DNA of 43,295 bases from Sporosarcina sp. HYO08 (GCF_001563475.1 NZ_LPUT01000005.1:1-43295), one strand, 5' to 3'; positions 29,408 through 38,505 are shown, counted from the stretch's first letter. Numbers and translations are program-made. Notes: a model not told the origin generated them from the sequence alone.

Positions 29408-29524
29408 ATGTTAAATTTCTTTATATTTTACGCGCCGTTTATCGTATTGATCGGTGGATTGGTTGCGGCATTTGTTTTCGCACCAATGGACGGGGCGGTT
29501 AGAAAGTATACGGAAGACAAATAA
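29408..29524 (+). CDS. cydS: CydS-like small bd oxidase subunit
   Basis: A 38-residue protein with one membrane helix: LNFFIFYAPFIVLIGGLVAA and then a short charged tail. The segment FFIFYAP matches FLIMYAP of CydS in the Geobacillus bd oxidase. It is preceded by AAGGAGA seven bases before the ATG, and is followed by the operon terminator. The small subunit is expected to sit beside CydA and stabilise haem binding. Easily missed because of its length. Confidence 0.8.
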   Translation: MLNFFIFYAPFIVLIGGLVAAFVFAPMDGAVRKYTEDK

Positions 29525-29528
29525 TAGG

Positions 29529-29563
29529 AAGAGCAGACGTCTTAGATGGATGTCTGCTCTTTT
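29529..29563 (+). terminator. Intrinsic terminator of the cyd operon
   Basis: AAGAGCAGAC pairs with GTCTGCTCTT, loop ~13 bases, followed by a T-rich run. Confidence 0.88.
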
Positions 29564-29608
29564 ATCATGATAGAATAAGGAACATCAGTATTTATTGGAG
29601 GATCTACC

Positions 29609-30979
29609 ATGTCTTTTATTGTAAATAAAAACGATCGCCTTACCGTCAGCGTTGAAGATTTAACGCATGATGGTTCCGGTGTTGCAAAAGTGGAGGGATA
29701 TCCACTTTTCATTCCAGGGGCATTGCCAGGCGAAGAAGTTGATATAGTGGTTGGAAAAACATTGAAAAACTATGGATTTGCACGGTTATTACATGTCGTA
29801 AAACCATCGCCAGATCGCGTCAAGCCGCCGTGCCATGTGTTTCCTGAATGCGGCGGCTGCCAGTTGCAGCACTTATCGTACGAGGGGCAGCTCGTTCAAA
29901 AACGGAAAATGGTACGTGATGTGATGGACCGGATCGCCAAGCTGCCAGATGTGCCGGTTCACCCAGTAAAAGGAATGCAAGACCCGTGGCGCTATCGCAA
30001 TAAATCGCAAATTCCTTTTAGCGAACGAGATGGAAAAATCGTTTCGGGCTTTTACCGATCCCGTACACATCATATCGTTGATACGGATGTTTGTATTATT
30101 CAAAGCGAGGAAGCCGATGCGCTCATGACCGCATTGAAACATGAACTCCATGGTCTTGGCATCGAAGCGTACGATGAAAAAACACACCGCGGGATGCTGC
30201 GTCACTTGATTGTCCGGAAAGGGCGTGCAACAGGAGAGATCATGGTCGTCCTTGTCACACGGAAGAAAAAATTCCCGCAAAAAGAGGCGGTCATTGACAT
30301 CATTCGGCGAGTAGTTCCTGATGTGACGTCCATTATGCAAAACGTGAATGATCAAAAAACGAACGTCATTTTCGGGGAAGAAACGATTTTGCTTTACGGC
30401 AAGCCAGTCATCGTTGACTCAATTGGCGAGATCGACTTTGAAATTTCGGCCCGTTCCTTTTATCAAATTAACCCTGTGCAGACAGAAGTGCTTTACGGAC
30501 AAGCGCTCGAATACGCACAGCTAACTGGTGATGAAATGGTCATTGATGCGTATTGCGGAATCGGTACGATATCCTTATTCCTCGCACAAAAAGCGAATGA
30601 AGTATACGGTGTTGAAATCGTCCCGCAAGCAATCGAAGACGCAAAACGAAATGCAGAATTAAACGGCATCACCAATGCCTACTTTGAGACAGGTGCATCC
30701 GAAGTCGTCATTCCGAAATGGTACGCGGAAGGAAAACGCTTTGATGTATTAGTCGTCGATCCGCCGCGTAAAGGCTGCGATGAAGAACTGTTGAAAACGA
30801 TATTGGAATACAAGCCAAAACGTGTTGTGTATGTCTCCTGTAATCCAGGTACGCTAGCCCGGGATTTGCGCATCTTGGAAGATGGGGGCTATCGGACGCA
30901 AGAAGTGCAACCGGTTGATATGTTTCCGCATTCGGCGCATGTGGAGTTGGTCGCGTTGATGTCTAGGGTGGATGGATAA
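29609..30979 (+). CDS. rlmCD: 23S rRNA (uracil-5-)-methyltransferase RlmCD
   Basis: A 456-residue RumA/TrmA-family enzyme. The N-terminal TRAM domain ([20 protein letters not shown]), the iron-sulfur cysteines ([14 protein letters not shown]), the SAM-binding segment [16 protein letters not shown] and DPPRKGCD, and the catalytic Cys in [14 protein letters not shown] are all present. B. subtilis has one such enzyme (formerly YefA) methylating two uracils of 23S rRNA; it too follows dgkB. GGAGG upstream of ATG. It is the last core gene before the accessory region. Confidence 0.93.
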   Translation: MSFIVNKNDRLTVSVEDLTHDGSGVAKVEGYPLFIPGALPGEEVDIVVGKTLKNYGFARLLHVVKPSPDRVKPPCHVFPECGGCQLQHLSYEGQLVQKRKMVRDVMDRIAKLPDVPVHPVKGMQDPWRYRNKSQIPFSERDGKIVSGFYRSRTHHIVDTDVCIIQSEEADALMTALKHELHGLGIEAYDEKTHRGMLRHLIVRKGRATGEIMVVLVTRKKKFPQKEAVIDIIRRVVPDVTSIMQNVNDQKTNVIFGEETILLYGKPVIVDSIGEIDFEISARSFYQINPVQTEVLYGQALEYAQLTGDEMVIDAYCGIGTISLFLAQKANEVYGVEIVPQAIEDAKRNAELNGITNAYFETGASEVVIPKWYAEGKRFDVLVVDPPRKGCDEELLKTILEYKPKRVVYVSCNPGTLARDLRILEDGGYRTQEVQPVDMFPHSAHVELVALMSRVDG

Positions 30980-31013
30980 GAACTGATGAAGTGTTGATAG
31001 AATAAGGTTTATA

Positions 31014-31063
31014 GGGTTTCACCTAAGTTTGTTTTATACAAATAAATAGATGAAACCCTTTTT
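31014..31063 (+). terminator. Intrinsic terminator after rlmCD
   Basis: GGGTTTCA pairs with TGAAACCC around a ~29-base A+T-rich loop, followed by TTTTT. Confidence 0.75.
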
Positions 31064-31164
31064 GTTATTGGTGTTGGAAGAGCTAGAAATTGGGGTTGAG
31101 TTGACAGATTAGATTTTGGGTAGGGGAGTTGATAGGATAGATGTAAGGCATAAAACATGTTATA

Positions 31165-31215
31165 TTTAGACTAACTATATGGTGAAAAAAATACATTTAA
31201 TATCATTAGTCTAAA
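31165..31215. repeat. 10-bp inverted repeat at the recombinase 5' end
   Basis: TTTAGACTAA and TTAGTCTAAA are perfect inverted complements separated by 31 bases, ending seven bases before the recombinase GTG. It could be an operator or a recombination half-site. The right arm TTAGTCTAA recurs at 38484 upstream of another GTG-started gene. Confidence 0.55.
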
Positions 31216-31221
31216 ATATAA

Positions 31222-32169
31222 GTGGCAGGAGGCAAGGGGATATCTGATCAGCGCAGAGTACATTTTATTCCGCCCAAGCCTGTGAAACGTGAAAAACGGG
31301 TAGGAATTTATTGTCGTGTTAGTTCTAATAGTGTGGAACAGTTGAATAGTTTAACGGCCCAAGTATCTGCCTTGACCAGATTAACAGCATCAACCCCTAA
31401 CTGGTTACTTGTCGATACTTACATAGATATAGCTTCTGGAAAAGCAAAGTCCAACCGCAAATCATTTCAACGTCTGATAAAAGATTGTGAATCCAAAGAT
31501 TTAGAAATTGTGATAACAAAAAATATTAGTAGATTTGGTCGAGATACAGTTGAAGTGCTTGAAGGATTAAACAAACTGAGGGAACTTGGTGTACGTGTTA
31601 TTTTTGAACAAGAAGGCTTAGATACGGCTGATACGGATAGTGCTTTGATGATTTCAATTATTGAATCCATTGCACAAGCAGAAAATGAATCACGCAGTGA
31701 AAATATTAAATGGGGTTATAAACGTCATGCTGCTCAAGGCACATCTAAATTATATAACAGAAAATGCTACGGCTATGAAAATGATGAAGAAGGTCTATTG
31801 GTTATAAAAGATGATGAAGCTAGAAATGTTCGATTGATTTTTGAATTGTATTTACGTGGTGCAAGTATTATAGGTGTAAAGCGTGAATTAGAGAAACGTG
31901 GAATAAAAACACCAACAGGAAAAGAAAAATGGAGTAATCGAACGATTGATGTCATGCTAAGCAATGAAAAATATATCGGTGTGGTTAGATTACTCAATGC
32001 GGGAGAACATCAAGAACATTATGTTTCTGAAAATAATCATCCAGCAATCATTTCAAAAGAGCAATTTGAAGCGGTGCAGGTGGAAAAGAAGAAGCGGAGT
32101 AATGTTGTGAAGACGGAAAGTGGGCAACAAAGGAAGAACAAGAAATATAGTAGTAAAAAAAGAAGCTAA
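31222..32169 (+). CDS. Serine recombinase lacking the zinc-ribbon end
   Basis: A 315-residue large-serine-recombinase-like protein. The resolvase domain spans ~25-165 with catalytic Ser in VGIYCRVSSNSVEQ and the motifs ITKNISRFGRDTVEVLE and SIAQAENESRSENIKWG. The Recombinase domain follows (GYENDEEG to ISKEQFEAVQ, ~185-295). The protein stops at KKYSSKKRS, where longer members continue into a Cys-rich zinc ribbon. The GTG start has no ribosome binding site; a perfect AGGAGG lies just inside the frame (31227-31232), so the true start is uncertain or the gene was fused or truncated at its 5' end. Probably a remnant or minimal form of a mobile-element integrase. Confidence 0.85.
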   Translation: MAGGKGISDQRRVHFIPPKPVKREKRVGIYCRVSSNSVEQLNSLTAQVSALTRLTASTPNWLLVDTYIDIASGKAKSNRKSFQRLIKDCESKDLEIVITKNISRFGRDTVEVLEGLNKLRELGVRVIFEQEGLDTADTDSALMISIIESIAQAENESRSENIKWGYKRHAAQGTSKLYNRKCYGYENDEEGLLVIKDDEARNVRLIFELYLRGASIIGVKRELEKRGIKTPTGKEKWSNRTIDVMLSNEKYIGVVRLLNAGEHQEHYVSENNHPAIISKEQFEAVQVEKKKRSNVVKTESGQQRKNKKYSSKKRS

Positions 32170-32220
32170 ACATGAGAAAGTTACCTTTAAAATATTTAAC
32201 CTAAATAAGGAGGGAAGCAT

Positions 32221-32973
32221 TTGGATAATATATCAAACTTGATTGAAGTATTAACTGAGTATTTAATCAATCAAAATGAAACAAATCAGAAAAGTAATAT
32301 TTTCACAACGGAGAACATTGCCATTTTTGCTGCATTGTTGTCCTTCGGGGGTCTATTATATACAGTACGGAAAAATTCTAAGTTACAGAACGCTAATGCA
32401 AGAGTAGAATGGATTCAAAATGTTAGAAATGTTACTGCGGAAATTATATCATCTTATTCTTCAGCACTGAATGAAGATGATCCGGAAGAGGTACAAAAGA
32501 TTATTGTCGAAGTACGAGAGAAAATTGAAAGATTAATATTGTTTTTTGGACATGAAACAAAAAAGGAAAAAGACATAGATGTGCTAGACATAAAAAGTAA
32601 TAAGGGAAAAAATAGTTTAATTGTAGACTTTTTAACAAAACTATCTGATGATTTTCTTAAGTATAATAAGAATGTGAAAAGCAGGATACTTTCACAGGCT
32701 GAAGCCCGTTTAGACAGTCTAAATTCAGAACTTCAGGATAATAATATAGTTGGCATTGAATATCAAGAGGTAATAGAAATAGATGGAAGAAATCACATGA
32801 GTACAGAATATAAATATAATGAAGAAGTTAAGAGTCAATATGATAAAGAAGCATCAAAGGTAAAGGAAATTAAAAAGTTTAATGAAGAATTAGCTAATGA
32901 TTTGGTTAAATTGAGAAATATAATTCGGATTTATTTAAAAATAGAATGGAATAAGGCTAAAAAAGGTAAATAA
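32221..32973 (+). CDS. Unknown membrane-anchored coiled-coil protein
   Basis: A 250-residue protein I do not recognise. One hydrophobic segment near residues 28-48 (FTTENIAIFAALLSFGGLLY) is followed by a long, highly charged helical body rich in Lys, Glu and Asn, probably coiled coil, with the shape N-anchor plus cytoplasmic helical domain. TTG start eight or so bases after GGAGGG. It is A+T-rich and lies right after the recombinase with no core-gene neighbour, so it is probably cargo of the same acquisition. Such proteins occur near phage-defence genes, but nothing here proves that role. Confidence 0.7.
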   Translation: MDNISNLIEVLTEYLINQNETNQKSNIFTTENIAIFAALLSFGGLLYTVRKNSKLQNANARVEWIQNVRNVTAEIISSYSSALNEDDPEEVQKIIVEVREKIERLILFFGHETKKEKDIDVLDIKSNKGKNSLIVDFLTKLSDDFLKYNKNVKSRILSQAEARLDSLNSELQDNNIVGIEYQEVIEIDGRNHMSTEYKYNEEVKSQYDKEASKVKEIKKFNEELANDLVKLRNIIRIYLKIEWNKAKKGK

Positions 32974-33058
32974 TATTGTTGGTAGAAAAAGTCCAACGTT
33001 TAAAATAGAGTAATCAAGAATTCTATCTCAATATTTTGTTTTGGAGAGCGGGGATATT

Positions 33059-33271
33059 TTGGAGTATGATAAATTAAAAAATAAAGTACGTAATTACTAT
33101 AGTACATACGAAAATACAAAAAATAAAATTGAAAAGTTTAAGCATACTTTGGATAAGATAGCTGATCATGAACTTCCGAAAAGAGATAATGAACAGTTTT
33201 TTCAAATTAGGGATTTTACAAACACTTTTGTTTGGGTATATGTCACTATGATGTTGGACCCATTTTGTTGA
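33059..33271 (+). CDS. Small hypothetical protein, possibly a fragment
   Basis: A ~70-residue frame, strongly charged and helical at first (EYDKLKNKVRNYYSTYENTK), ending abruptly in a hydrophobic stretch VWVYVTMMLDPFC. TTG start after GAGAGCGGGG; another TTG at 33041 is possible. The ending looks like a protein cut short rather than a natural C-terminus. No family recognised. Confidence 0.4.
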   Translation: MEYDKLKNKVRNYYSTYENTKNKIEKFKHTLDKIADHELPKRDNEQFFQIRDFTNTFVWVYVTMMLDPFC

Positions 33272-33330
33272 GGATATTAGCTAATCGAACAACAGCAATA
33301 GTTATTTGAAATTTAAACTGGAAAATACCG

Positions 33331-33348
33331 TCACTAATGGATTAGTGA
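33331..33348. repeat. Short palindrome upstream of iadA
   Basis: TCACTAATGGATTAGTGA is an 8-bp inverted repeat with a 2-base centre in the ~230-base gap before iadA. Possible operator. The rest of the gap shows no gene. Confidence 0.35.
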
Positions 33349-33500
33349 GAAAATTAGTAATCTTATTTCTATTGATAAATTATAGAAAGCTCGTTTACAA
33401 TATGCTAAAATAGATTTTATTCATTTATAACATAAGAGCGCCTTCATTTATCACAGTTAATTGTGTGTAAATTGGCACAGAAATTGAGGAGAGAAATTAA

Positions 33501-34649
33501 ATGATAACACTTATTAAAAATGCAACGATTTATGCTCCCGAAGATTTAGGGCAGCAGTCTATTTTAATTATAAAAGATAAGATCGCAAAGATTGGTGACA
33601 TTGATGAAGAGCAATTGCTTGCACTTGATTTAGATGTGACAGTCATTGATGCGGCAAATAAAATTGTGACTCCTGGAATGATTGATCCGCATGTTCACTT
33701 AATCGGCGGGGGCGGTGAAGGTGGCTTTGCTACGAGAACACCTGAAATTCAGCTTAGCGAAATTATTAGATCAGGAATTACGACAGTCGTTGGCCTATTA
33801 GGTACAGATGGTACGACGAGACATATGACATCTCTTTTAGCGAAAGCGAGAGGGCTTGAGGAAGAAGGGGTAACAACTTACATTTGGACAGGGAATTACC
33901 ACGTTCCTACCCCAACAATTACATCCTCTGTTAAAGACGATGTGATCCTTATTGATAAAGTGATCGGTGCTGGAGAAATTGCGATTTCTGACTTCAGATC
34001 AGCACAGCCGACAGTGAATGAACTATCTAAAATTGTTGCAGATGCACAGATTGGCGGCTTATTAAGCGGTAAAGCGGGAGTGACTCATTTCCATGTTGGA
34101 CCTGGAAAAGAGAAGTTAGCTTTATTACATGAGCTCGTTGATAATTTTGAAATTCCATCATCAAAAATTTATGCAACACATATTACAAGAAGTAAAGCAT
34201 TAGTTGATGATGCGATTGCATTAGGAAATAAAGGTGCATTCGTCGATATGACCGCAGATAATAAAACAGGCGAATGGATCGTTTATTATAAAGAAAATGG
34301 CGGGAACTTAGATCAACTGACATTATCATCAGACGGAAATGGCAGCTTGCCGAAATTTAATGATGCAGGTGAATTAATCGGGATGGGTGTTGCAAGCCCG
34401 TATACGTTATATGAACAAGTCGTTTCAACTGCGAAAAATCATGATGTTCATTTATCTGACGTATTAAAATTAGTGACGAGCAACACGGCAAAAGCACTAG
34501 ATCTTGATACAAAGGGTCAAATTAAAGAAAACTTTGATGCTGATTTAGTCATTTTAGATGAAGATACATTGGAAATCAACGATGTTTTTGCAAAAGGAAA
34601 ACATATGTTGAAAAATAAAGAAGTTATTGTTAAAGGAACATTTGAATAA
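33501..34649 (+). CDS. iadA: Isoaspartyl (beta-aspartyl) dipeptidase IadA
   Basis: A 382-residue amidohydrolase that cleaves isoaspartyl dipeptides from damaged proteins. It aligns with E. coli IadA throughout. Metal ligands: His-x-His in DPHVHLIGGGG, His in GVTHFHVGPG, His in YATHITR, Asp in TLSSDGNGS. The bridging residue is notable: E. coli has a carboxylated Lys (VKCAISDHRS), while here the aligned residue is Glu (GEIAISDFRS), an alternative seen elsewhere in the superfamily. GAGGAGAG precedes the ATG. It is followed by a sodium/proton antiporter gene, probably in one unit. Confidence 0.92.
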   Translation: MITLIKNATIYAPEDLGQQSILIIKDKIAKIGDIDEEQLLALDLDVTVIDAANKIVTPGMIDPHVHLIGGGGEGGFATRTPEIQLSEIIRSGITTVVGLLGTDGTTRHMTSLLAKARGLEEEGVTTYIWTGNYHVPTPTITSSVKDDVILIDKVIGAGEIAISDFRSAQPTVNELSKIVADAQIGGLLSGKAGVTHFHVGPGKEKLALLHELVDNFEIPSSKIYATHITRSKALVDDAIALGNKGAFVDMTADNKTGEWIVYYKENGGNLDQLTLSSDGNGSLPKFNDAGELIGMGVASPYTLYEQVVSTAKNHDVHLSDVLKLVTSNTAKALDLDTKGQIKENFDADLVILDEDTLEINDVFAKGKHMLKNKEVIVKGTFE

Positions 34650-34676
34650 TAAATTAACGTAAACAAGAAAGATTCA

Positions 34677-34709
34677 GGTTAAGGAGCATAACGTTTTGCT
34701 TCCTTAACC
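34677..34709 (+). other. Intercistronic hairpin between iadA and nhaC
   Basis: GGTTAAGGAGC pairs with GCTTCCTTAACC with one bulged T and a 10-base loop. There is no T-run, so it is not a standard terminator. It may set relative expression or mRNA stability between the two genes. Confidence 0.55.
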
Positions 34710-34755
34710 GAACTCTTAAACAACATAGATTTGAGGACAACTAGGGGTGGATATC

Positions 34756-36186
34756 ATGAAAAGACAACCAACATTTATAGAATCTATTTTTCCAATTGTA
34801 GCAATGTTATTATTGTTAGCAATTGGTTATGGTGTATTCGGATTTCGTCCGGAGCCACTGCTCATTATTGCATCGGTCTTTGCCGGAATTATTGCACTAA
34901 GAGTAGGTGTAAGCTGGGATGAAATGATGGAAGGAATATTAGAGAAAATAAATGCTGCAATGCCGGCAATTTTAATATTAATTTCTATTGGGATTTTAAT
35001 TGGAACATGGATCATTTCTGGTACGATTCCAATGATGATTTTTTACGGACTGAAAATGATTGATCCGACATTCATCGTGTTAATTGCTTTCGTCGTTTCA
35101 GCGGTTATCTCCATTGTAACAGGAACATCTTGGGGATCAGTTGGAACCGTTGGGGTAGCATTAATCGGAATTGCAACAGGACTAGGTGCATCTTTACCTG
35201 CGACAGCAGGAGCAATCGTTTCCGGATCTTATTTTGGTGATAAATTATCTCCATTATCTGATACGACGAACTTAGCACCAATTGCTGCGGGAAGTGAGCT
35301 ATACGAACATATTAAACATATGCTTTATACAACAGTCCCAGCTGCATTACTCGCTGGAATCGTATATGCTATCGTTGGATTTAACGGCTCAAGTAATGTG
35401 AGTGGAACGACTGAAGAAACAATTGCTATGTTAAACACATTATCAGAAATGTTTAATTGGAATTTATTATTACTTTTACCACCACTTATTATTTTGTTAG
35501 GTTCGATTAAAAAGCTTCCAACATTGCCAGTCATTATTTTATCGTCATTTGTAGCGGCACTGTTAGGTAAGTTTGTCCAAGGCTTTTCGGTGGAAGATAT
35601 TTTTGCTTCAACTGTTTCAGGCTTTGATGTAGGTATGGCAGGCTTTGAGGAAGAAGCAGTCATTTGGGAAGTGACACGACTTGTGCAGCAAGGCGGCATG
35701 CAGTCGATGACAGGTGTTATATTAATTGCGTTCTGTTCCTTCATCTTTGCTGGAATCGTAACGAAGTCAGGCTGTCTCGAAGTCATTATTAATGCGTTAT
35801 TAAAAGTAGTAAAACGAACAGGAGACCTTATCCTTTCAACCGTTACAGCTTGTATGACGATGGCACTGGTCACAGGAAACTCTTACTTGTCGATCATCGT
35901 TCCTGGTGAAATCTTTAAAGATACGTACAAAAAGAAAAACTTACATGCAAAAAACTTATCAAGAACATTAGAAGACTCAGGTACCGTTGTCGTACCACTT
36001 ATCCCGTGGTCATCTGCAGCAGTATATATGGCAGGAACACTAGGTGTATCCACATTAAGCTATGCACCATGGGCAATCCTCTGTTACACAGGATTTATCT
36101 TTGCGATTATATTTGGGTATACAGGGATTGGGATTGCGAAGATTAAGGATGATGAGAAAGAGACTGATAGCGGACAAACTGCTTAA
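34756..36186 (+). CDS. nhaC: NhaC-family sodium/proton antiporter
   Basis: A 476-residue polytopic membrane protein of the NhaC type with about eleven hydrophobic segments. Signature stretches: SAVISIVTGTSWGSVGTVGV (residues ~114-133), GSYFGDKLSPLSDTTNLAP (~155-175) and TGNSYLSIIVPGEIF in the second half. Start ATG five bases after AGGGGTGG; an in-frame GTG falls within that site. It exports Na+ (or another solute) in exchange for protons. Pairing with iadA suggests a possible link to peptide or aspartate uptake rather than only pH control; that is inference. Confidence 0.9.
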   Translation: MKRQPTFIESIFPIVAMLLLLAIGYGVFGFRPEPLLIIASVFAGIIALRVGVSWDEMMEGILEKINAAMPAILILISIGILIGTWIISGTIPMMIFYGLKMIDPTFIVLIAFVVSAVISIVTGTSWGSVGTVGVALIGIATGLGASLPATAGAIVSGSYFGDKLSPLSDTTNLAPIAAGSELYEHIKHMLYTTVPAALLAGIVYAIVGFNGSSNVSGTTEETIAMLNTLSEMFNWNLLLLLPPLIILLGSIKKLPTLPVIILSSFVAALLGKFVQGFSVEDIFASTVSGFDVGMAGFEEEAVIWEVTRLVQQGGMQSMTGVILIAFCSFIFAGIVTKSGCLEVIINALLKVVKRTGDLILSTVTACMTMALVTGNSYLSIIVPGEIFKDTYKKKNLHAKNLSRTLEDSGTVVVPLIPWSSAAVYMAGTLGVSTLSYAPWAILCYTGFIFAIIFGYTGIGIAKIKDDEKETDSGQTA

Positions 36187-36200
36187 TGATTTTTAAAAAG

Positions 36201-36251
36201 AAAAGTCAAAATTGCTGATGGTGTTTCCGCCATTACAATTTTGACTTTTTT
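36201..36251 (+). terminator. Intrinsic terminator after nhaC
   Basis: AAAAGTCAAAATTG pairs perfectly with CAATTTTGACTTTT, loop ~21 bases (with a small internal stem), then a T-run. Confidence 0.92.
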
Positions 36252-36336
36252 GTTTGTTGGGAACTTATCCTAGTAATATAAGTAAGTATCGAATAGACTT
36301 GAAAACTGCCTTCCTCATCTGGTGCAATTAATAAGT

Positions 36337-36455
36337 TCTTGAGAAAAAGCTCGGTCAGGAAGAATGGACAGGTGAAAAACTTGAATATTCGGAAAAAGGA
36401 GTTCATAGTTAGTATAAAGAAGCTTTTAAGATGGCGAAGAAGACTTACACTGATT
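36337..36455 (+). pseudogene. Short degraded coding fragment
   Basis: One frame reads VLEKKLGQEEWTGEKLEYSE then KGVHS, a TAG stop, then YKEAFKMAKKTYTD and another stop. The continued protein-like composition across the stop suggests a decayed gene end, not a functional gene. No start codon or ribosome binding site. Family not recognised. Confidence 0.3.
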
Positions 36456-36496
36456 AAGAAGAATAATTCACATATACCTTGAAAGGAGTGGATTTT

Positions 36497-37351
36497 ATGG
36501 GAGAATGGGCAAGGCCTAACGACTTTTTTGTTGTTTGTAGATTAACCAGTTCAAAATATGCTGATTCCTTTTTAGATACCGGGTCAATTAAATTCAACAC
36601 CCCCCAATCGTGGATTGATTATTCCAAAAAATATGGGGATGGTCGGGGAGATGGATATGAAGGAACACTGGCTTTTTGTGATAGTTTCGATTTTGAACGT
36701 ATGTCGGAATTGATTGGAAAATATGAATCAAGCTGTGTTTTGAACCCTAATACTAGACCATTACACAAGGAAATAAGAGAGGGACGATTATTTCTAAAGG
36801 ATAAAAGAAGTTTAAAGCTACCCTGTTTTTGTGTGTACATATTGAAAAACAGCATGTTTCCTTGTCCTGATAGTGCGGGGAAACATAAGATATCCACGGA
36901 AATCCCAACCTCATATTTCAGAGACTTCTCGGATAATTTATTACCGGAAGAAGTTAAAAGGCTACCATTAGAAGACCAACCGGCATTGATAACTATTTTT
37001 AACTTTAATGAATTTAAGAATAGATTGTATCAATCATTAAGACATCTCGGTTTGGAAGATACTGAAATATTAATTAAGAATGTCTCATATTTTGATTTTG
37101 AAAAATACGGTACAAATGGGTGGATGGATTTCAATAGAAATTACCCTGAAGAATTATTTGTGAAAAATATACGATTTAAAGAGCAAAGCGAAGCACGTGT
37201 TATAATTAAGACTAAAAAAGAGGATATTATTAAGCGTCTAATCGAGTCTCCAATAGAATTAGGATGCATGAGAGACATAGCAAAAGTTCATAAAGGTTAT
37301 TTAGATCAAGGTGTGCATGTTGAAATGACGATTGATACATATGAAAAATAG
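36497..37351 (+). CDS. Uncharacterised protein, DUF2971-like
   Basis: A 284-residue soluble protein. The N-terminal pattern FFVVCRLTSSKYADSFL ... IKFNTPQSWIDY and the late NIRFKEQSEARVII resemble, from memory, DUF2971-type proteins, which start with a bent strand over a small N-terminal motif and end in a w-x-x-E-x-E-x-R-like segment. These are common near defence islands but unassigned. ATG is eight bases after AAAGGAG. It stands alone between two gene-poor stretches and is A+T-rich. Function unknown. Confidence 0.65.
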   Translation: MGEWARPNDFFVVCRLTSSKYADSFLDTGSIKFNTPQSWIDYSKKYGDGRGDGYEGTLAFCDSFDFERMSELIGKYESSCVLNPNTRPLHKEIREGRLFLKDKRSLKLPCFCVYILKNSMFPCPDSAGKHKISTEIPTSYFRDFSDNLLPEEVKRLPLEDQPALITIFNFNEFKNRLYQSLRHLGLEDTEILIKNVSYFDFEKYGTNGWMDFNRNYPEELFVKNIRFKEQSEARVIIKTKKEDIIKRLIESPIELGCMRDIAKVHKGYLDQGVHVEMTIDTYEK

Positions 37352-37965
37352 ATGTAGATATTTTATTCATATCGACATGTTCCCACGAACGTATAAATAA
37401 GTCGATATGTTTCCGCATACGACCATTTCACGAAAAATCGCAAATACATCAATTCTATCAACTCATCCCATGTTGAGTGTGTGGCGTGGTTGGAGAGATG
37501 ATTGTAGCTCAGCAATAATCCCTTGCACTTTATAATAAACTCGCAACATCTTGTCCCAGCCGTTTAAAACAAAGTCCTTTACCCTAAATCCCTGAAACCC
37601 TTATCACTACTCTCTTTCTACTTTCTCGAACGTAACGAACTTTCTTTTAAACCGAGAAAAACGTGAACAAAAAGCGTGAGAAAAGCAGTGAAAAGTGGTC
37701 AAAACGTGACCAAAAATGTGTGAAAATGAGGGAAAGATGAAAGACTTTATTTTAAACGGCAACGGTGGAATGCGGGTTTGGGTGGGGTGAAGATGCAGGA
37801 GATTATTTTAAGTGGACAATGATTTGTAACTTTGCAATAAACCTTTGAACCTCCCGCCACTTAAAATGTTCCGTTTTGAAGCGGGGGGGTTCTGCCACAT
37901 GGACAAAAGCGTTCCCATAAGAAAAGTGGGATACACTGATCTTTTGCCACTTGTGAATTGTGTGA
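37352..37965. other. Gene-free stretch rich in small repeats
   Basis: No convincing gene over ~610 bases. Contents: two ~30-bp direct units with cores TCGACATGTTCCCACGAACG (37372) and TCGATATGTTTCCGCATACG (37402); a run of five GTGA motifs at 37663, 37676, 37688, 37706 and 37720 inside A-rich DNA; a perfect palindrome TGGTCA-aaacg-TGACCA (37696-37712); an 11-bp inverted pair ATTTTAAGTGG (37805) / CCACTTAAAAT (37857); and an 11-bp stem GAACCTCCCGC (37847) / GCGGGGGGGTTC (37881). The last three overlap and could fold alternatively. Confidence 0.6.
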
Positions 37966-38358
37966 GTGACTGTCACCAATTATACACAAGAAATTATAAT
38001 TTCGGATTTAAAAAAGAACGGACTTATTGTTTATCATGTTTTAGAATCAAATATGATGATCGGGAAAAAGATTGAAATCCAATGTGAGCATGAAGTGTCT
38101 ACGTATGAAAAAGTAATTACCACTAAAAGTTACCTCTGTGTTCCAAAGGATATTTTTGCTGAGGCAATGACTTTTGATGAAGATGTAACAAATGAAAGAA
38201 ATAAAGAGTCGGTTATCAAGGAGTACATAGAGCATGATATATCCATGGCAAATCAAGGATATCTTTATGCTTATGTAGTGAGTGATGAAGATAGTTCGGG
38301 AGAATTCTATAATATTGAAGTGAATATTTTAAATGGGAATTTGTTAACAGTTAGTTAG
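37966..38358 (+). CDS. Hypothetical protein, possibly 5'-truncated
   Basis: A 130-residue acidic protein (e.g. VPKDIFAEAMTFDEDVTNE, IEHDISMANQGYLYAYVVSD). The GTG start has no ribosome binding site and lies in a small palindrome, GTGACTGTCAC (37966-37976), so the gene may have lost its real 5' end to the repeat cluster upstream. A strong hairpin terminator follows the stop. No family recognised. Confidence 0.5.
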   Translation: MTVTNYTQEIIISDLKKNGLIVYHVLESNMMIGKKIEIQCEHEVSTYEKVITTKSYLCVPKDIFAEAMTFDEDVTNERNKESVIKEYIEHDISMANQGYLYAYVVSDEDSSGEFYNIEVNILNGNLLTVS

Positions 38359-38376
38359 TGAATCCACATAAAGCCA

Positions 38377-38440
38377 AAAAAGCACCTATTCCTCTTGTGA
38401 TGACTATTTAGTGGCATCGTAAGAAGAATAGGTGCTTTTT
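38377..38440 (+). terminator. Long-hairpin terminator, left copy
   Basis: Perfect 15-bp stem AAAAAGCACCTATTC / GAATAGGTGCTTTTT with a structured ~34-base loop containing TGATGACTATTTAG. A homologous hairpin lies at 39944, so the two genes between are bracketed. Confidence 0.9.
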
Positions 38441-38505
38441 GATAGGTAAATTGCAGGAAATTATCTCTTTATGTCGAAGTAGTTTAGTCTAAGGGGGCAA
38501 TTTAA

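Noticed and set aside
31240..31242. ATA as recombinase start codon after a perfect AGGAGG
   Set aside because: ATA initiation is extremely rare; noted only as a sign that the 5' end is unusual.
37845..38075. 76-residue ORF overlapping the repeat cluster
   Set aside because: It is made largely of hairpin sequence, lacks a ribosome binding site, and overlaps a better frame at 37966.
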